Of a stretch of 64,000 nucleotides of DNA, positions 45,001 through 56,128 are shown in pieces. The number at the start of each line of letters is the position of its first letter. Positions within the stretch are counted from its first letter, which is position 1. Position numbers and translations under genes: made by a program. The notes under the pieces were generated by a model. The model did no database searches. It was not told where the DNA came from and saw only the letters and a program-made list of their open reading frames with translations. The stretch spans positions 2,728,001 to 2,792,000 of the forward strand of contig NC_085884.1 of NCBI RefSeq assembly GCF_035222275.1. The letters run 5' to 3'. Source of the stretch: Podospora bellae-mahoneyi (Eukaryota > Ascomycota > Sordariomycetes > Sordariales > Podosporaceae).

Positions 45001-46688
45001 GACAGCGCCCTAGCTGGCTGGCCTACGACAAGCACTTGCAACGAGTCTCCGGCCATTCTGACGTCGGTTATTCTCTTGAGCTCGGTCTCTACTCCCTTCA
45101 CGCCTTTTGGGACCCCGGCGATCTCCCAGAGCAGCGATTCCGGTGTGGTGGTGGCGCCCACAGAGACAGGACAGGCTTTGGGCTCCCAGGGATTGGACAC
45201 TTCAGCCGGCGACCTTCCTGAAAGCACCGAGTTGCCGGCTTCGCAGCCTGAAAACACCGAGTCTCCTTCGCAGCCCGAGAACACTGAAGCTCCTGCCAAT
45301 GAATCCGAGGATTTGATGCCTCCACCGCAAACCCAATTCAACCGTCATGGGCAACACGCAAGAACCACCACGTTGGTTGTTCTGTCTGACAGCACTTTTG
45401 GCGGCTATGCCTTCAGCAGTCCGGCCGCAGGCTATGGTGACCTTCCTCCAGGGTACGGGAACCCCGTGGAAACAGCTCAGGCGTCTTCCAGCCAAGGCAT
45501 TTTCTTCACGGATTCCAGTCTGCCGGTTTCACAGCCCGCGTCGGTTGATATCAGCTTCACCGCGTCTGTTCTTCCAATATCGACGACTTCCACCGCAGAT
45601 CTGGCGGCCATGTTATCATCAATCATGTCTGTCCTTTCGCCCAATGCCACAATTGTCTCTGGACCAGGGCCTGTCTTGACCTCTGTTCCAACTGCTTCGG
45701 ACAACAGCACGTCATCTACTCAGCCAAGTCTCACCTCTACCACCTACACATCATCGAGCAGCGATCTCTTGTTGACTTCAGACAGTATTGTACCAACAGT
45801 CACAGCATTGCCAACAACCGCCAGCTCTTTGCTAGCCAACATTTCCAGCCTCACTGCAGCCCCCATTGCCACAAGTCTTGCCAGCACTAGCCCGAATGTG
45901 AGCACTTCCAGCCGAGGACTTCCTGGTTCAACATGCGGCGCGGTTGGAGATCGGGGAGCAGTGGTGTTCAAGGTATGTCTTGGTGCTGTCTCTCTTTTCT
46001 CACAACCGAAGCACTGACCGTATTGTAGTTTGATGACATCCCTACCATTTCGACCGACAACGATACCGAGGCCAGCAGTTTCCCAGCGATGCCAGTACCC
46101 TTCCCGTATCACCGATTCTTCTTTTCCAATGGTTTCAGTGTCGTTCTCCCGCCTCGCACCAAGTTCAAGGCTTCCTCTGGCCAGCAGCTGATCCAGCACA
46201 ATTCTTCGGTGTCGCCAGTCGCCGAGTTTGGTCTCGCGGAGCTGCGCTCCAATCCCTGCTTTCACTTCAGCTTTTTGGGTGTCAGTCTTGGCTGCGACTC
46301 TACATCTGACCCCTGTGTTTTCAACATGACGGGTCTGCGCTGGAACGGCACCGACGACGTTGTCGAGGCACGTCATACCTTTGAGGTGGCTGCTTGCTCC
46401 AAGAAGACCGACTGCAGCCTCAGCCATCAGATTCTGGACTCGGCGGCTGCGTTGCCATTCTCCAATCTGACTTCACTCAACATTTCATTGTCAGTGGCTG
46501 GCAAGCCAGAGACATGGTGGGCGGATGACTTGCAAATTGCTTGGGCCGACAACGACTGCACAGTGGCGGCATGCCGGTCGCGCGTGCCAAACACGATCAT
46601 GATTCCGCGCATTTCACAACCGTTTGCCAGTCGAGCCAAGAGACTGTTGCGATGGGCGGTCCGCGGCAAGGATGATAAGTTCTATTGA
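42001..46688 (+). CDS. Very large secreted Ser/Thr/Pro-rich cell-surface protein with C-terminal Cys domain
   Basis: Three exons (42001-42074, 42132-45972, 46029-46688) give 1524 residues. The signal peptide MRVHTSVGALASLAWLSSAVA is followed by about 1200 residues dominated by Ser, Thr, Pro and Val, with countless VTVTP, VVVTI and VITIWPS segments. A 48-residue repeat, near-identical at DNA level, occupies 43744-44310. The C-terminal domain begins FDDIPTISTD, then PYHRFFFSNGFSVVLPP, SLGCDSTSDPCVFNMTGLRW, and WWADDLQIAWADNDC. It matches a widespread, unnamed fungal surface domain usually written DDLP...PYHGL with paired Cys. There is no GPI tail, so the protein is probably secreted or wall-bound non-covalently. 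Heavy O-glycosylation is expected. Adhesion is an inference from this architecture. Confidence 0.85.
43744..44310 (+). repeat. 144-bp tandem repeat inside the wall-protein gene
   Basis: Four head-to-tail units of 144 bp (48 codons) start near 43744, 43888, 44032 and 44176. Units two and three look identical; unit one differs at several positions (ILSNSV for IASDSV) and unit four diverges at its end. The unit contains QAFVTETI, SVITVTPPSGPPVVVTIPQS and GVSGFPPG. Identity at synonymous sites points to recent expansion or gene conversion. Confidence 0.93.
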
Positions 46689-47463
46689 TTCGACACTCCA
46701 GTTTTGTCCCAATTTTGATGCACACGGGATGTGCCAATATTTCTGATATCATTTGCATGTTTTGCTGACTGGCAGTCAGCGCCGAGGCTGATGGTGGGTT
46801 TTCTGATTTGGTGGCTGAGAATTGGAGGGCTAGATAATGAGGTTATGGTGGGAATTTTGACAGATAACATGATGGACTGGTGCGTGCTGGGGAATGGTGT
46901 AGATGGACGAGGAGGAGCCGGGATCTTTTTTGACTGTACATGTACTTATAGGACACGAGGGGTTGCGGGAGAACAAATGAAGGAATGCTTGCTCAATACT
47001 GTGTGGATGTGGCTGTTGTGTGGGTGTCTTGCTTGTCTTGCTGCCGATGTTGTCTTTGTGAACGACGACAAGAACCACATCAGATGTTGTCAATGATACA
47101 AAGCCAGGTATAGAAGGGAAGTATGGGCGGTGCAAGGCAACGGCTAGTGTATATTCTATGTCATCAAGTCATGAAGCACCAAACCAGGAGGCCGTCGTGG
47201 TTTTATGTCGTCATCATCATGACCGTCCTGGTATTCCTCCCAACCCAAGTCGGCCAAAGATAGCTATGCCGCTGCAAGTCGAATCCCAAACTCGGGTTCC
47301 CCTCGCAAAACAAAGCAAATGCTAAACTCCCAGCGAAGCCAGGTATCTGCAAGACAAAGAGCCTTCTCGGCTGTGCAAGCTGCGGTGTCGCTGTGTCAGC
47401 ACAATGCTCATTTTTGGAAGAGAGAGAGAGAGAGTCAAGATTTGCCAATTGCTTACCGCTCGG
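46689..47463. other. Intergenic, nothing recognised
   Basis: Convergent region between the wall-protein gene and the small Cys-rich gene. A 121-codon frame on the plus strand has no supporting features. Confidence 0.5.
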
Positions 47464-47727
47464 TCAAAGCTGGGAAGACGAGGCCTTCTTCATCATGGCC
47501 CTTCGCTCGCGGCGAGAGGGGCAGCGGCGGCGGCGGCGGGCGTCACGCTTGCTCTCAGCGAGGTCCTCGGGCGTGGTGCAGGCGGAGCACTTGCGGGCGT
47601 TTTTGAGGCGCTCGAGGAGGTGGCGGGGGCGGCACTTGGGGGTGCCCACGTGGGCGCAGGGGCGGTCGAAGAGGGGGATGTGGAAGGTGTGGCCGCAGGT
47701 GTGGATTATGCGTTGGTAGTAGCACAT
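47464..47727 (-). CDS. Small cysteine/histidine-rich basic protein, unknown function
   Basis: The ATG at 47727 opens 87 residues without an intron. MCYYQRIIHTCGHTFHIP and DRPCAHVGTPKCRPRH place six Cys and several His in a zinc-ribbon-like arrangement. KCSACTTPEDLAES adds a CxxC, and the rest is strongly basic (KRDARRRRRCPSRRERRAMM). Short fungal proteins starting MCYxxxxxxxCGH are common and unnamed. The composition suggests zinc and perhaps nucleic-acid binding, which is a guess. The open frame extends further upstream without another ATG of better context. There is no signal peptide. A GT repeat in its upstream region may be part of the promoter. Confidence 0.55.
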   Translation of the reverse strand: MCYYQRIIHTCGHTFHIPLFDRPCAHVGTPKCRPRHLLERLKNARKCSACTTPEDLAESKRDARRRRRCPSRRERRAMMKKASSSQL

Positions 47728-49625
47728 CTTTTGGGTGTGGGGGTGGTGGTGGGTTGTCAAGATGGAAGTTTGAGGGTTTGGTTGATGGACTAGTACCCAA
47801 GGCAAAGAGATTGGTTGAGATGAGGGGGTAGTTTTGGAGGGGAGAAGAGAAGAGAGGGGTTGGAGAGGCCATTGTGTGTGTGTGTGTGTTTGGATCTTGA
47901 ATTGGTGGTTGACTTGAGAAGGAACGATTGAAGGCGGTGACAATGAGAGAGTTATTGTGCCTGTTGTGCAGGGCTGGAGGGGGGTGTTTATTGTGGGAGT
48001 TGAGAGGGTCGGGTCTTTGAAAGATAATGGGATTGGTGGGTTCTATTGGTGATAATGGATTGTGTTGGATGTTTCAAGTTCTCATTGTTGGTTGTCTATG
48101 CATGGAAGGTAGACTTTTGTGTGACATGAGGGGGGTTTGTTGATTCACCCCTGAAGGTAGTGGTGGACTTGTTCACGGCTGTTGTCAGCCCTCCACACTA
48201 TGTCATTGGAGCCCTACCTACACAATCATCACGAGCCTGGATAGGTTGGCAGGCAACCAACTGGGGGTGGAGATGTGCTCTTGCCACAGACAAACAGAAA
48301 TGAGCCAATTTGTTGCCTTTGGTTGGAGCGCGCATAACATGCAAGCTAATGTATGTTTTTTTGGAACCTCAATTTCTCCGATTGAAGGTTTCAGTGAGGA
48401 GCGGACCCCCAGTGGGGCTGCCACATGGCTGTCAGCGATGGTTCGAGTTGCGACAAGGCCTGCTGAGCGGGAGGAGCCTCCCATGATAAGGTACAGGAGA
48501 GGAGAACTTGTGCGACCAAAGCCAGGCATGCATGATGAGTGGAATTGGGCCGGTATCCCCCTTTTTTTACATTTCTAAATCTAATTGTAGGTCCCAATCC
48601 ACAGAGCTGCTCCAGATGCTCGGAAACTCAGCTGAACTCGGCATAGATAAACCAGCAGCCAGCCAGCTCCACCGGGATGCCGATTTGCCCCAACACGCTA
48701 CCAAATAGCCATTCGATGGTGTCGGGGACATTGAAGTTTCCGCCGGACGGCAAAGAGGCAACAAAAATCTCGGCATCAATGTTGGAAGCTCTCGGTGCCG
48801 TCAACGCAAGCTTTCCATTGGAAAATAAAATGGATATGACCACCCACGTCAAAAAAGCAACTCACCAGCCGTCGATCTTCAACCCCTCACCTCGGCAATC
48901 CGAGATCTTGGAATCGGGCTCCCATGCCCCTGTCGACAAATGCTTGGCACCTTGGCAGGGCTCCACCCGTCAAGTTCTAGTTACTTTCTGACACTGTTCT
49001 ATGCTTCTTGTCCGTCTGGCTCGGCGTGGGATCATAGGGGCAGTTATATATCTAGGTATGCTTGGATAGGCTTGGACACCTCCATCAATTGTTGGAAGTA
49101 CGCCATGTCATCCGCAGATGAGATCTTGTCTCAACTTCCACAGCCCGACAGTCACCTAGTATAGACTCGGCCGATGGAGCAAGGGATAGATACCCCTTTC
49201 GGGCAATGCTGTGCCGGGTCCACCGCAAAATGAATGCCGATTCCTTGGTTGGTGAGGCTCCGGTATCCGCAAGACAATGGAGAAAAAATGTGATGCGAGT
49301 GCGAAACAGACCAGTGCCGTCGCCGTTCCGTCTGATAGGATCTGCATGACTGTCGGCGCCCCGCTGGCAACCTGACGGCTGGGTCCAGGCCCTTGTTTCC
49401 GGGCCCGCCCCATGACTTTTTTGTCTCCGCTGTTTGGCCCAGGGGAAGGTTATTAAAACACATGGGCCGCTGCCATCTCTTGCTCCCTTCTGGCTTGGAA
49501 AGACGATGTTTTGAACTTCTGACCTCTTCCAGGGCCACCAGCCCCACGCCAACCGCCGCTCCCGCCTGCTCCCTCCCCCGGTCTACGCCGCCGCAACAGA
49601 TGACGACATCACCGGGTGCCCTACC
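47728..49625. other. 1.9 kb without a recognised gene
   Basis: Divergent region between the small Cys-rich gene and the CFEM receptor. It includes a short (GT)n run near 47874-47889. Several frames of 60-190 codons overlap on both strands but have no motifs or splice pattern. Confidence 0.5.
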
Positions 49626-51311
49626 ATGAAGAGTCCCCAACGTTTTTACGCCCTTGTTGGGCTGTGTCTCTTGATATTCGTCAACACGGTCGCCGCCGGC
49701 GCGAAGCAAGTCTCGCTGGAGCATGAGCTCCTCGCGCTACCACCATGCGCGGTATGGCTGCACACTGGGAAGTACGAGGGGAGAAAAAGAAAACAAGAAG
49801 ACTAACGTTTTTTGTCGTTCATGCATGTAGTTGCCCTGCGTCGTGGACGCAATCCGGGACGCCAAGTGTTCCGCACACGACAACGAATGCATATGCTCGT
49901 CGGCGAGGTTCGACAAAGAGGCCCACTTTTGCGTTCGCACCCATTGCGCCCCGAGGGAGACTCTCGGTGAGGACGGTGCCGTCTCGAGTTCCCAAAGTCA
50001 CCGGCTAACACGCTGCCAGCGGCCAAAAACATTACGTATCAATGGTGCGACCATCCCAATGAGGGAGACCGGACGCTTCTCCCCGCCTTTTCTATCTTTT
50101 TGGGTCTCGCCATTGCCGCCGTGGCTCTGCGGTTGGTAGCCCGAGTGGTGACGGAGGCCTGGTTCTGGTGGGATGATTTGTGCAACTTTTTCGCCATTGT
50201 AAGCCCGTGCTGGTCAGTTAGTTGGAGTGGGAGTGGTTTTTTTCGTCGGGCTAACTGTGGATTTTTGTGTCGCAGGCTGGGTGTGCTGCGTACACGGGGT
50301 TGTACATCGAGGCGGTCCACTTTGGGATGGGAAAAGACATCTGGTTCGTACCGTTTGACAACATCACCAAGATCATGCAGACGTACTTTGCCACCATGTT
50401 GACGTATGTGACGACTCGATTCTTCATCCGCGCCTCCATCATCCTCTTTTACCTGCGAGTCTTTCCCGCGCAGTCCAACTTTAGGCTGGGCAAGGTGGTT
50501 GTCTGGACGGGCGTGTTCAACATTATTTACACTATCGCCTTCTTCTTCGCCTCTTTGTTTCAGTGCCAACCGATATCAGCGTTTTGGACGGCGTGGGAGG
50601 GCGTTGGGAAGGATCAGTGCGTCAACCTCAACGCGATGGCTTGGTCGGCGGCGGCGACGGGGATAGCGTTTGATTTATGGCTGCTGGCTTTGCCGTTTCC
50701 GCAGCTGCTGTCGCTTAATCTGCACTGGAAGAAGAAGTTGATGGGGTCGATGATGTTTCTTGTGGGCGCAGCGTGAGTGGAGGCTTGTCCTTGTTCGTCG
50801 CGCTGGAGCGTCGAGATTAACTGGTTTGTGTTTTAGTGTGATTGTCATCAGCTTGATCCGGCTCAAGACTATCAACGCAACCACCCGGGCTGTCAACCCT
50901 ACTAGTAAGTCTTTGGGGTGCTCTCTCTCTCTCTCTCTCTCTGTGGGTCAAAAGGTTGCTTTGCTGATACCGGTAACAGAGGATACGGTGGACCTCTCCC
51001 TGTGGAGTGGCATCGAAATCGACGTGGGCGTTATCTGTCCCTGCCTGCCTAGCTTCCGACTCCTCCTGCGAAAGGTCCTACCGCGCCTGATGGGAGAGTC
51101 TACAAGGTCGTACGAGCTTGACCCGATCTCCAAGGGGGAAGGAGGCGTGACGGTGACGACCAAGATCTCGGCCCATATTGAGCCGTCGGGGAATAATGGG
51201 ATATTCTTGCGGCCGCACAAGGACTCGAACACGGGGAGGAGCTGTGAGAGTGTTACTGGACTGGTGGAGCTGTCGGATGAGGAGAGTAACCATGGTCGGC
51301 AGAAGGCGTAA
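49626..51311 (+). CDS. Pth11-type receptor: CFEM domain plus seven-helix fungal rhodopsin domain
   Basis: Six exons (49626-49751, 49831-49966, 50020-50198, 50276-50772, 50837-50904, 50980-51311) give 445 residues with consistent phases. The signal peptide MKSPQRFYALVGLCLLIFVN is followed by a CFEM domain (PPCALPC, VVDAIRDAKC, NECICSSARF, HFCVRTHC). The integral-membrane domain runs from SIFLGLAIAAVALRLVARV through FFIRASIILFYLRVFP, IIYTIAFFFASLFQCQPISAF and MMFLVGAAVIVISLIRL to IDVGVICPCLPSFRLLLR. This is the Pth11-like architecture of surface sensors linked in Magnaporthe to host recognition. The cytosolic tail contains PISKGEGGVTVTTKI and acidic VELSDEESNHG. Intron 5 carries a (CT)n tract just after its donor. 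The ligand is unknown. Confidence 0.9.
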
Positions 51312-52016
51312 TAATACAGATGGAGAAGAGGGTTTGATTATTTTGTCATGGATGGAAGCATAGATTCTGGTCGATTTGATGTTGCTCCTATGTTTTAAAC
51401 TGTGATCAAGATGTCCTGGGTGGGTTGCAAACCCCAATGGATAGTTGGAAGCAATGATCTGAGAGATATATCACAACTTGCATGAATCAGTGATAAGTTG
51501 CTGGTGTTTCTTGAGATCTTTGTTCGTTTTGTCAAGCCCCTTTCTTGGGGGCCCCGCTATTTGTTACTCTTTGTTGCTAGGGCAACCCACGAACAGGGGC
51601 GTTCAGGGGCAATCGAATCTTTGAACCTTGTGGCTTCCATAATCAAAGGAAACTTTAAATGATTCTGAGAAAATTTTGGTTGACAATGTAGCCATGCTCG
51701 AGACAATGATGCAGGGGTGGTGTTAATGTTCTTTGAGCAGATGTACTGCTTTTTGTGTCTGCCAGCCGATCACCGCTGTAGGAAAGGCTACACATGCTGT
51801 CACAAGGTGCAAGGTTGACGTCCATTTATTCTTACCGGGAGCCACTAGCAGGCCCACCTGAGGTTGTCGGGCGTGACACAAATGATTCTGTACCTGCCCG
51901 CATTTTGCTACCTCCAGAAACCTAGTTGGAACTTGCACTACCATAATTTGCGTTCACTTGTTAACTTCAAAAATCAATCACGATTACCAAGCCATAGAAA
52001 ACGCTGGCGCTTGACG
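51312..52016. other. Intergenic, nothing recognised
   Basis: Downstream of the receptor gene and upstream of the LINE-derived segment. AT-rich, short frames only. Confidence 0.5.
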
Positions 52017-53217
52017 ATGCACCAACTATATTCCCCTCTCTTGATTGCCGCAATCCTACAACTATGCTCAGCCACTACACCTCTGATCGCCAAGCCAGAC
52101 CCTCACATTTGCGGCCTCAGACTCAACAGCACCAAAGACCACTCCTTCACCAGTGTCCACGCTGGCCTTGACATTCCCACCTTGAGCCTGCGCGACGGCT
52201 CGGATAAACAGTCCTTCCGATGGGGGGAGGGGGAGTGTTACGCCATGGCGTTTGCCGACGACCACACCATCATCATCATCTCTCCCGACTGGCGGACCAA
52301 CCTCAAGATCATCACCATCTCGTACAACGCCATGAAGAAACGGGCTGACGAGAACGGTGTCACATTCGCCCCGGCCAAGTACGCCATGATGCACTTCCGG
52401 CAAACTCGAGATAACAACTCGCCCCCCCAAGGACCTTCCGAAGAATGTCAGCATGTCGGCCGGCCAGTGCGTGCGCAAGCTGCGCGTCCCGGGTGTGATT
52501 TTCAACAGTCATCTCAGCTGGATTGATCATGCCAGACATGTGAGTGGTGCACCCCGGATCTCTTGCCATGTTTTGCTCTTGCTGACCCTGCCTTGCTTGC
52601 CGCAGCTTCAAGTCAAGGTTCTCAAAATCGAGCAGTACATGCGGCGAATCTCCAGCTCCATCAGAGGACCCCCGACGTGGCAGATGCGAAGTCTCTTCTG
52701 CTCCAATGTTCGACCCGTGCTTTTCTACGCCGGCGCCGCGTGGTACCGGCCCGACAACAAGCGACATGCGGACAGCTGGAACACGGCCTTGAAGATGCTC
52801 GAAGCGGCTCAGAGGAAATGTCTGGTGGTTATCTCAGGCGCCGTCAAATATCCGCCATCAGAATTGCTCCTGCACGAGTTGCGCATTGGGACTGTCGACC
52901 GTCTCTTATGGTGGCCAATCCACAGTCCACCATGCTTGTCATGATCAGCTTTCTGACCACTACAAGAATCTCCGCGCCATAAGCGACAGACCAATCAAGG
53001 TGTTTGGAAACAGGAAGTATCGTCTCATCGCCTCGCAACATCCTATCATCAAGGCCTACGCACACGCTGCGCGCTACCACCCAAGACTGCTGAGATGGAG
53101 CTTGAGCAGGCCTCCAACTGTCCCAAACGGCACCACCCGAAACACACTCTCGCCTCTCAGCTACCGACCCAGGGCCGAAGTACGCCAAGGATATCAATCC
53201 GAATCTCGTCAAAGGTA
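52017..53217 (+). mobile_element. LINE (Tad/I-like non-LTR) reverse-transcriptase remnant with an intron-like segment
   Basis: From about 52220 the plus strand encodes the C-terminal half of a non-LTR reverse transcriptase. YAMAFADDHTIIIISP holds the catalytic FADD motif, then NGVTFAPAKYAMMHFRQ. In a second frame follow VPGVIFNSHLSWIDHARH, FCSNVRPVLFYAGAAWYRP and AAQRKCLVVISGAVKYPPSE. A shift between frames falls at a run of seven C near 52421-52427. A third frame continues from about 52886 to 53217. A 66-bp segment (52540-52605) with a GTGAGT start, GCTGACC branch-like motif and CGCAG end interrupts the conserved order exactly where relatives have no residues, so it looks like an intron. The first 65 codons from ATG 52017 resemble a signal peptide and are not RT-like. 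Upstream RT motifs, endonuclease and RNase H are absent: a truncated copy. Confidence 0.7.
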
Positions 53218-54321
53218 GGAGGTCAGAGCGCGTCTTCACCGTCGACGCTTGCTTGCTCGGCAATCATCGACAACCGGTCAGCGTGTTCCGTTTCTCCCCC
53301 CCTGCCCCGCACACTCTCGGTACTAATAGATATGTCGCAGGCCTTTCGAAGGCTGTGACGATACGACTTTTGGATTGCGTGGGTCGTTCGGCTTCCGCGG
53401 TACAATGGGAACAAACGCAGTTTTCGATGCGGCATGGTGTTTGGTGCGCCGCAACTTGACTTTGCGGCGGGTGGTGAGGTAAGTCATCCTGTGATGTTGG
53501 TGACCTCTCCAGTTGGGTCTTGCTGCTAACCTGATGGAAGCTTTCTTCGATGCTTTGATGGGGAGCGACATCGTGTCCGTGTCGTGTAAGTGTTGGCCTT
53601 TTGTCCATCAATCCTACGTGGTGTTTGCTCTTCTCTAACCAGCGTCACAGGTCCCTTTGATGCTGATCTGGCAGCTCGTTGTGTTGGTTGGGTTTCTTGT
53701 GGAACGGAAAAATGGTTGTTTTTTATATGTATTTTTTTATACATACCTTTTTTTTTTAAAAAAAACCTTTTGTTTGAATTTATTTTTTGAAATTGTTTTT
53801 TGAATTTTCTATTTTAAACCTTTTTTATTTTTTTAATCTTTTTCAATCCTTTTTTTAGTCTTTTTTTATTCTTCTTTTTTTAAAAAAAATTATCTTTTTA
53901 ATTTATATTTTTTTCTAAATTATTCATCGTATGACGCGCCCTTCGCAGCGTAACCTACCTGGGCCTCAACAGCCCAGCGTCCCCGGGTGCTTGTGCTTCT
54001 TGAGAGTGTCAACATTCTCAAAAAGGAAGCTCGCTTCAGCTAGGCTCAGTCAATCAAACACTGTCAGTCACTGGTGACTGTTTCATTTTTTTGTTTTTAT
54101 TTTTATTTTAAACTGATAGTTCTTGCTCGCAATCGCGTGACCTCGGGTGTGACCGATCAGCGGCTTTCCATGTAGAAAGAATAAGCAGTGTGATTGATGC
54201 TAGTCTGCGCTCGCCACGTTTGGGATATATGATGTGGCTGGCGCAGCATGTGGATGAAGACACAGATAATGAGGAGGGAGGTGTCAATTGTCAAGACGCC
54301 TTTCGCTTCGCAGGTTCACCG
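53218..54321. other. AT-rich spacer after the LINE remnant
   Basis: This contains a roughly 230-bp block (about 53700-53930) of T- and A-runs far from the composition of the surrounding genes. Further on, a perfect short inverted repeat (CAGTCAC-TG-GTGACTG, 54065-54080) is followed by another T-rich run. No gene recognised. Confidence 0.6.
53700..53930. repeat. T/A-rich low-complexity island
   Basis: About 230 bp made almost wholly of T and A runs, with short spacers such as CCTTTT and CTTTTT. It follows the LINE remnant but is T-rich on the element's sense strand, so it is not a simple poly(A) tail of that copy. It may mark a decayed element end or a chromatin boundary. Confidence 0.75.
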
Positions 54322-55094
54322 TCAGGCCACCTCTGGACAAGACGGATTCTCCGCTGCTAACAAGGACAAAAAGAACTCGGCCATGAGGATGCCAACAACA
54401 AAAATATGGGGATGGTGCTGCTTGAAAGAACATGGGAACTCTAGGGTGTCCCAGTGGGGCCACGTGCATTGCTTCAGTCGGGGATCGGCAGCAGCAAGGA
54501 GCGCTACTTCTTTTCTCGTCTTGCGCCAGTGGGGGGGAGCCTGGGGACACACCAAACCATCGGCACACAAGACAGCCAACGGCGAGCACTCAATAGATGA
54601 TACACACGCACCTCGTTCAAAACATTTTGCACACCACCGTCGCGCCAAAAAGGCGGGTCGTCATCGCCCTGCTCCCGCTCGTCCCAATAACCACCATCGA
54701 AGAAAGGATAGAAGTCAGGATAGTCCTCGCGGATCTTATCTATCATTTCGGGGCTCATGTTGCTCGCGGTGCGATTGATCAACTCCTGGTTCTGCTAGCG
54801 CAGATAGGGGAGGAGGTACTCGAAGCGACAGAGGCTGGTGCGCATAGACTCGGTTAAGGCGGTACGAAAGGCGATGGTGTTGACGCGGAGCGCGAGGCCG
54901 GACATCTCAGCGGCGACGAGGCGGAAGGTGTACGCGAGGCTCAGCTCGATCGGCCGTCCGTCCGAGACTCGCAGCTTGTTGCGGTCGGAGCTGTAGACGT
55001 AGCCATCGTCGACGAGGAGGTAGGCTCGGTAGATGGTGCCTCGAATCTCGGGAGGGGTGGGGGGGAGCCGCAGCAGGGGAAAGTGCGATGCCAT
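54322..55094 (-). pseudogene. Fungal 2EXR/F-box-like hypothetical gene with an in-frame TAG
   Basis: Exon 1 (55094-54612) begins MASHFPLLRLPPTPPEIRGT and continues DDGYVYSSDRNKLRVSDG, LSLAYTFRLVAAEMSGLALR and CRFEYLLPYLR. This order matches a large family of unnamed filamentous-fungal proteins (PPEIRxxIY opening, as in 2EXR domains). A TAG at 54797-54795 interrupts the frame directly after PYLR. The same frame then runs on sensibly (QNQELINRTASNMSPEMIDK, YPDFYPFFDGG) to a GTGCGT donor at 54611. Exon 2 (54540-54322) reads APPHWRKTRKEVALLAAADP and ends ENPSCPEVA, phase 0 on both sides. So the gene looks whole except for one nonsense codon: a recent pseudogene, stop read-through, or a base error. 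Confidence 0.6.
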
Positions 55095-55332
55095 GGTGTG
55101 TGAAGGAAGGGAAGGGCACAGAGGGGCGGTTTTTGTGGTGCAGAAATTCTTCAAGCTTTTCGCTGCTCCAATGCTGGCCCCCCCCAGTGCCCCCACCACC
55201 CCCACCGCTCCACCAAGTCGGGGTGCCCCGTGGGGAACTCCGCCTTTCTAGTATATGGACCCCCGCCTATACCTACCTCTCTCTACTTTTTACCCACGCT
55301 TACCTACCACCACCTAGGCCAACCAAACGCAA

Positions 55333-55931
55333 ATGGTGCTCATCAACATCGCATACACGGCCCCAATCAACCGGCCAGGCCAGCATCCCGTCCTCACAAC
55401 CCCGCAAGTCTGGGCCGGCCTGGTGCGCAAAGTCCGCCATGCCCAAGAGTTCGTGCCCGTGATCGAGTCCTGCGCCGTAGCCTCCGAGGAGACCAACGCC
55501 GCCGGCCAGCTCGTCGTCACCCGCTATGTCAACTTTGGCCAGGCCGCCCCCGTGCCCGCGAGCGGAGGGGAGGGAGGGGAGGTCAAGGAGGTATGCACCT
55601 TGTTCCCGCCGCACAGGGTCGACTTTGTGCAGGACGACGGCACCAGGGTGTGGAACCACGTCAGCCAGGGTCCCGGCAAGGACGGGGAGGACCTGTACCT
55701 GACCTATGTCTTCGAGGCAAGGGACGACGCGGTCGAGGACGGCTCCCCGGACGCGGCAGCTCTCGAGGAGAGGTTCAAGACGGTGCGTGCCCAGCCTGAC
55801 TGACCACGGCAGCGAAAGACAGTGCTGATGACATGGGATGAGTGCAAAAGACCGCCAAGAGGGCCGTGGAAAGTTCCATCGAGACCATCAGACGGCTGGT
55901 CAGCGAGGGGAAGCTCCAAAGTATCACCTAG
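55333..55931 (+). CDS. AtaL-like (DUF1857) START/SRPBCC-fold protein
   Basis: Two exons (55333-55782, 55851-55931) give 176 residues. TPQVWAGLVRKVRHAQEFVP and IESCAVASEETN open the domain. VTRYVNFGQA, VCTLFPPHRVDFVQDDGTRV and LYLTYVFEARD are the strands of the AtaL-like family, a small ligand-pocket fold related to START/SRPBCC proteins. Exon 2 supplies the long closing helix, TAKRAVESSIETIRRLVSEG. The 68-bp intron starts GTGCGT and ends AAAAG. Without splicing the protein would stop nine codons later and lose the helix. The Aspergillus AtaL gene is named from an acetylaranotin-type cluster, but most members are of unknown function and no such cluster is visible here. Confidence 0.82.
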
Positions 55932-56128
55932 TGTATCGTGTAAAATCTCCTGAAATTGGCAACAAAATAGCTTCACTATGCACAACCCGCTTGCTCTGCC
56001 TGCCTTGCTTGGTCTATGATATGATCTACACGCCTCGTGAGGGCATCCCAGGGTATCCGTATTCCCTAAAAAATAAAAACAGCAACATCTGTCATCAATC
56101 ATGTCACATTCACATCGCCCCCCCAACT

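Noticed and set aside
46731-47096. A 121-codon frame after the wall-protein gene
   Set aside because: No motif, no conserved neighbour and poor start context; probably 3' flanking sequence.
54065-54080. Perfect short inverted repeat followed by a T run, like a terminator or MITE end
   Set aside because: Seven-base arms with a two-base loop occur by chance, and no matching second end or RNA gene was seen.
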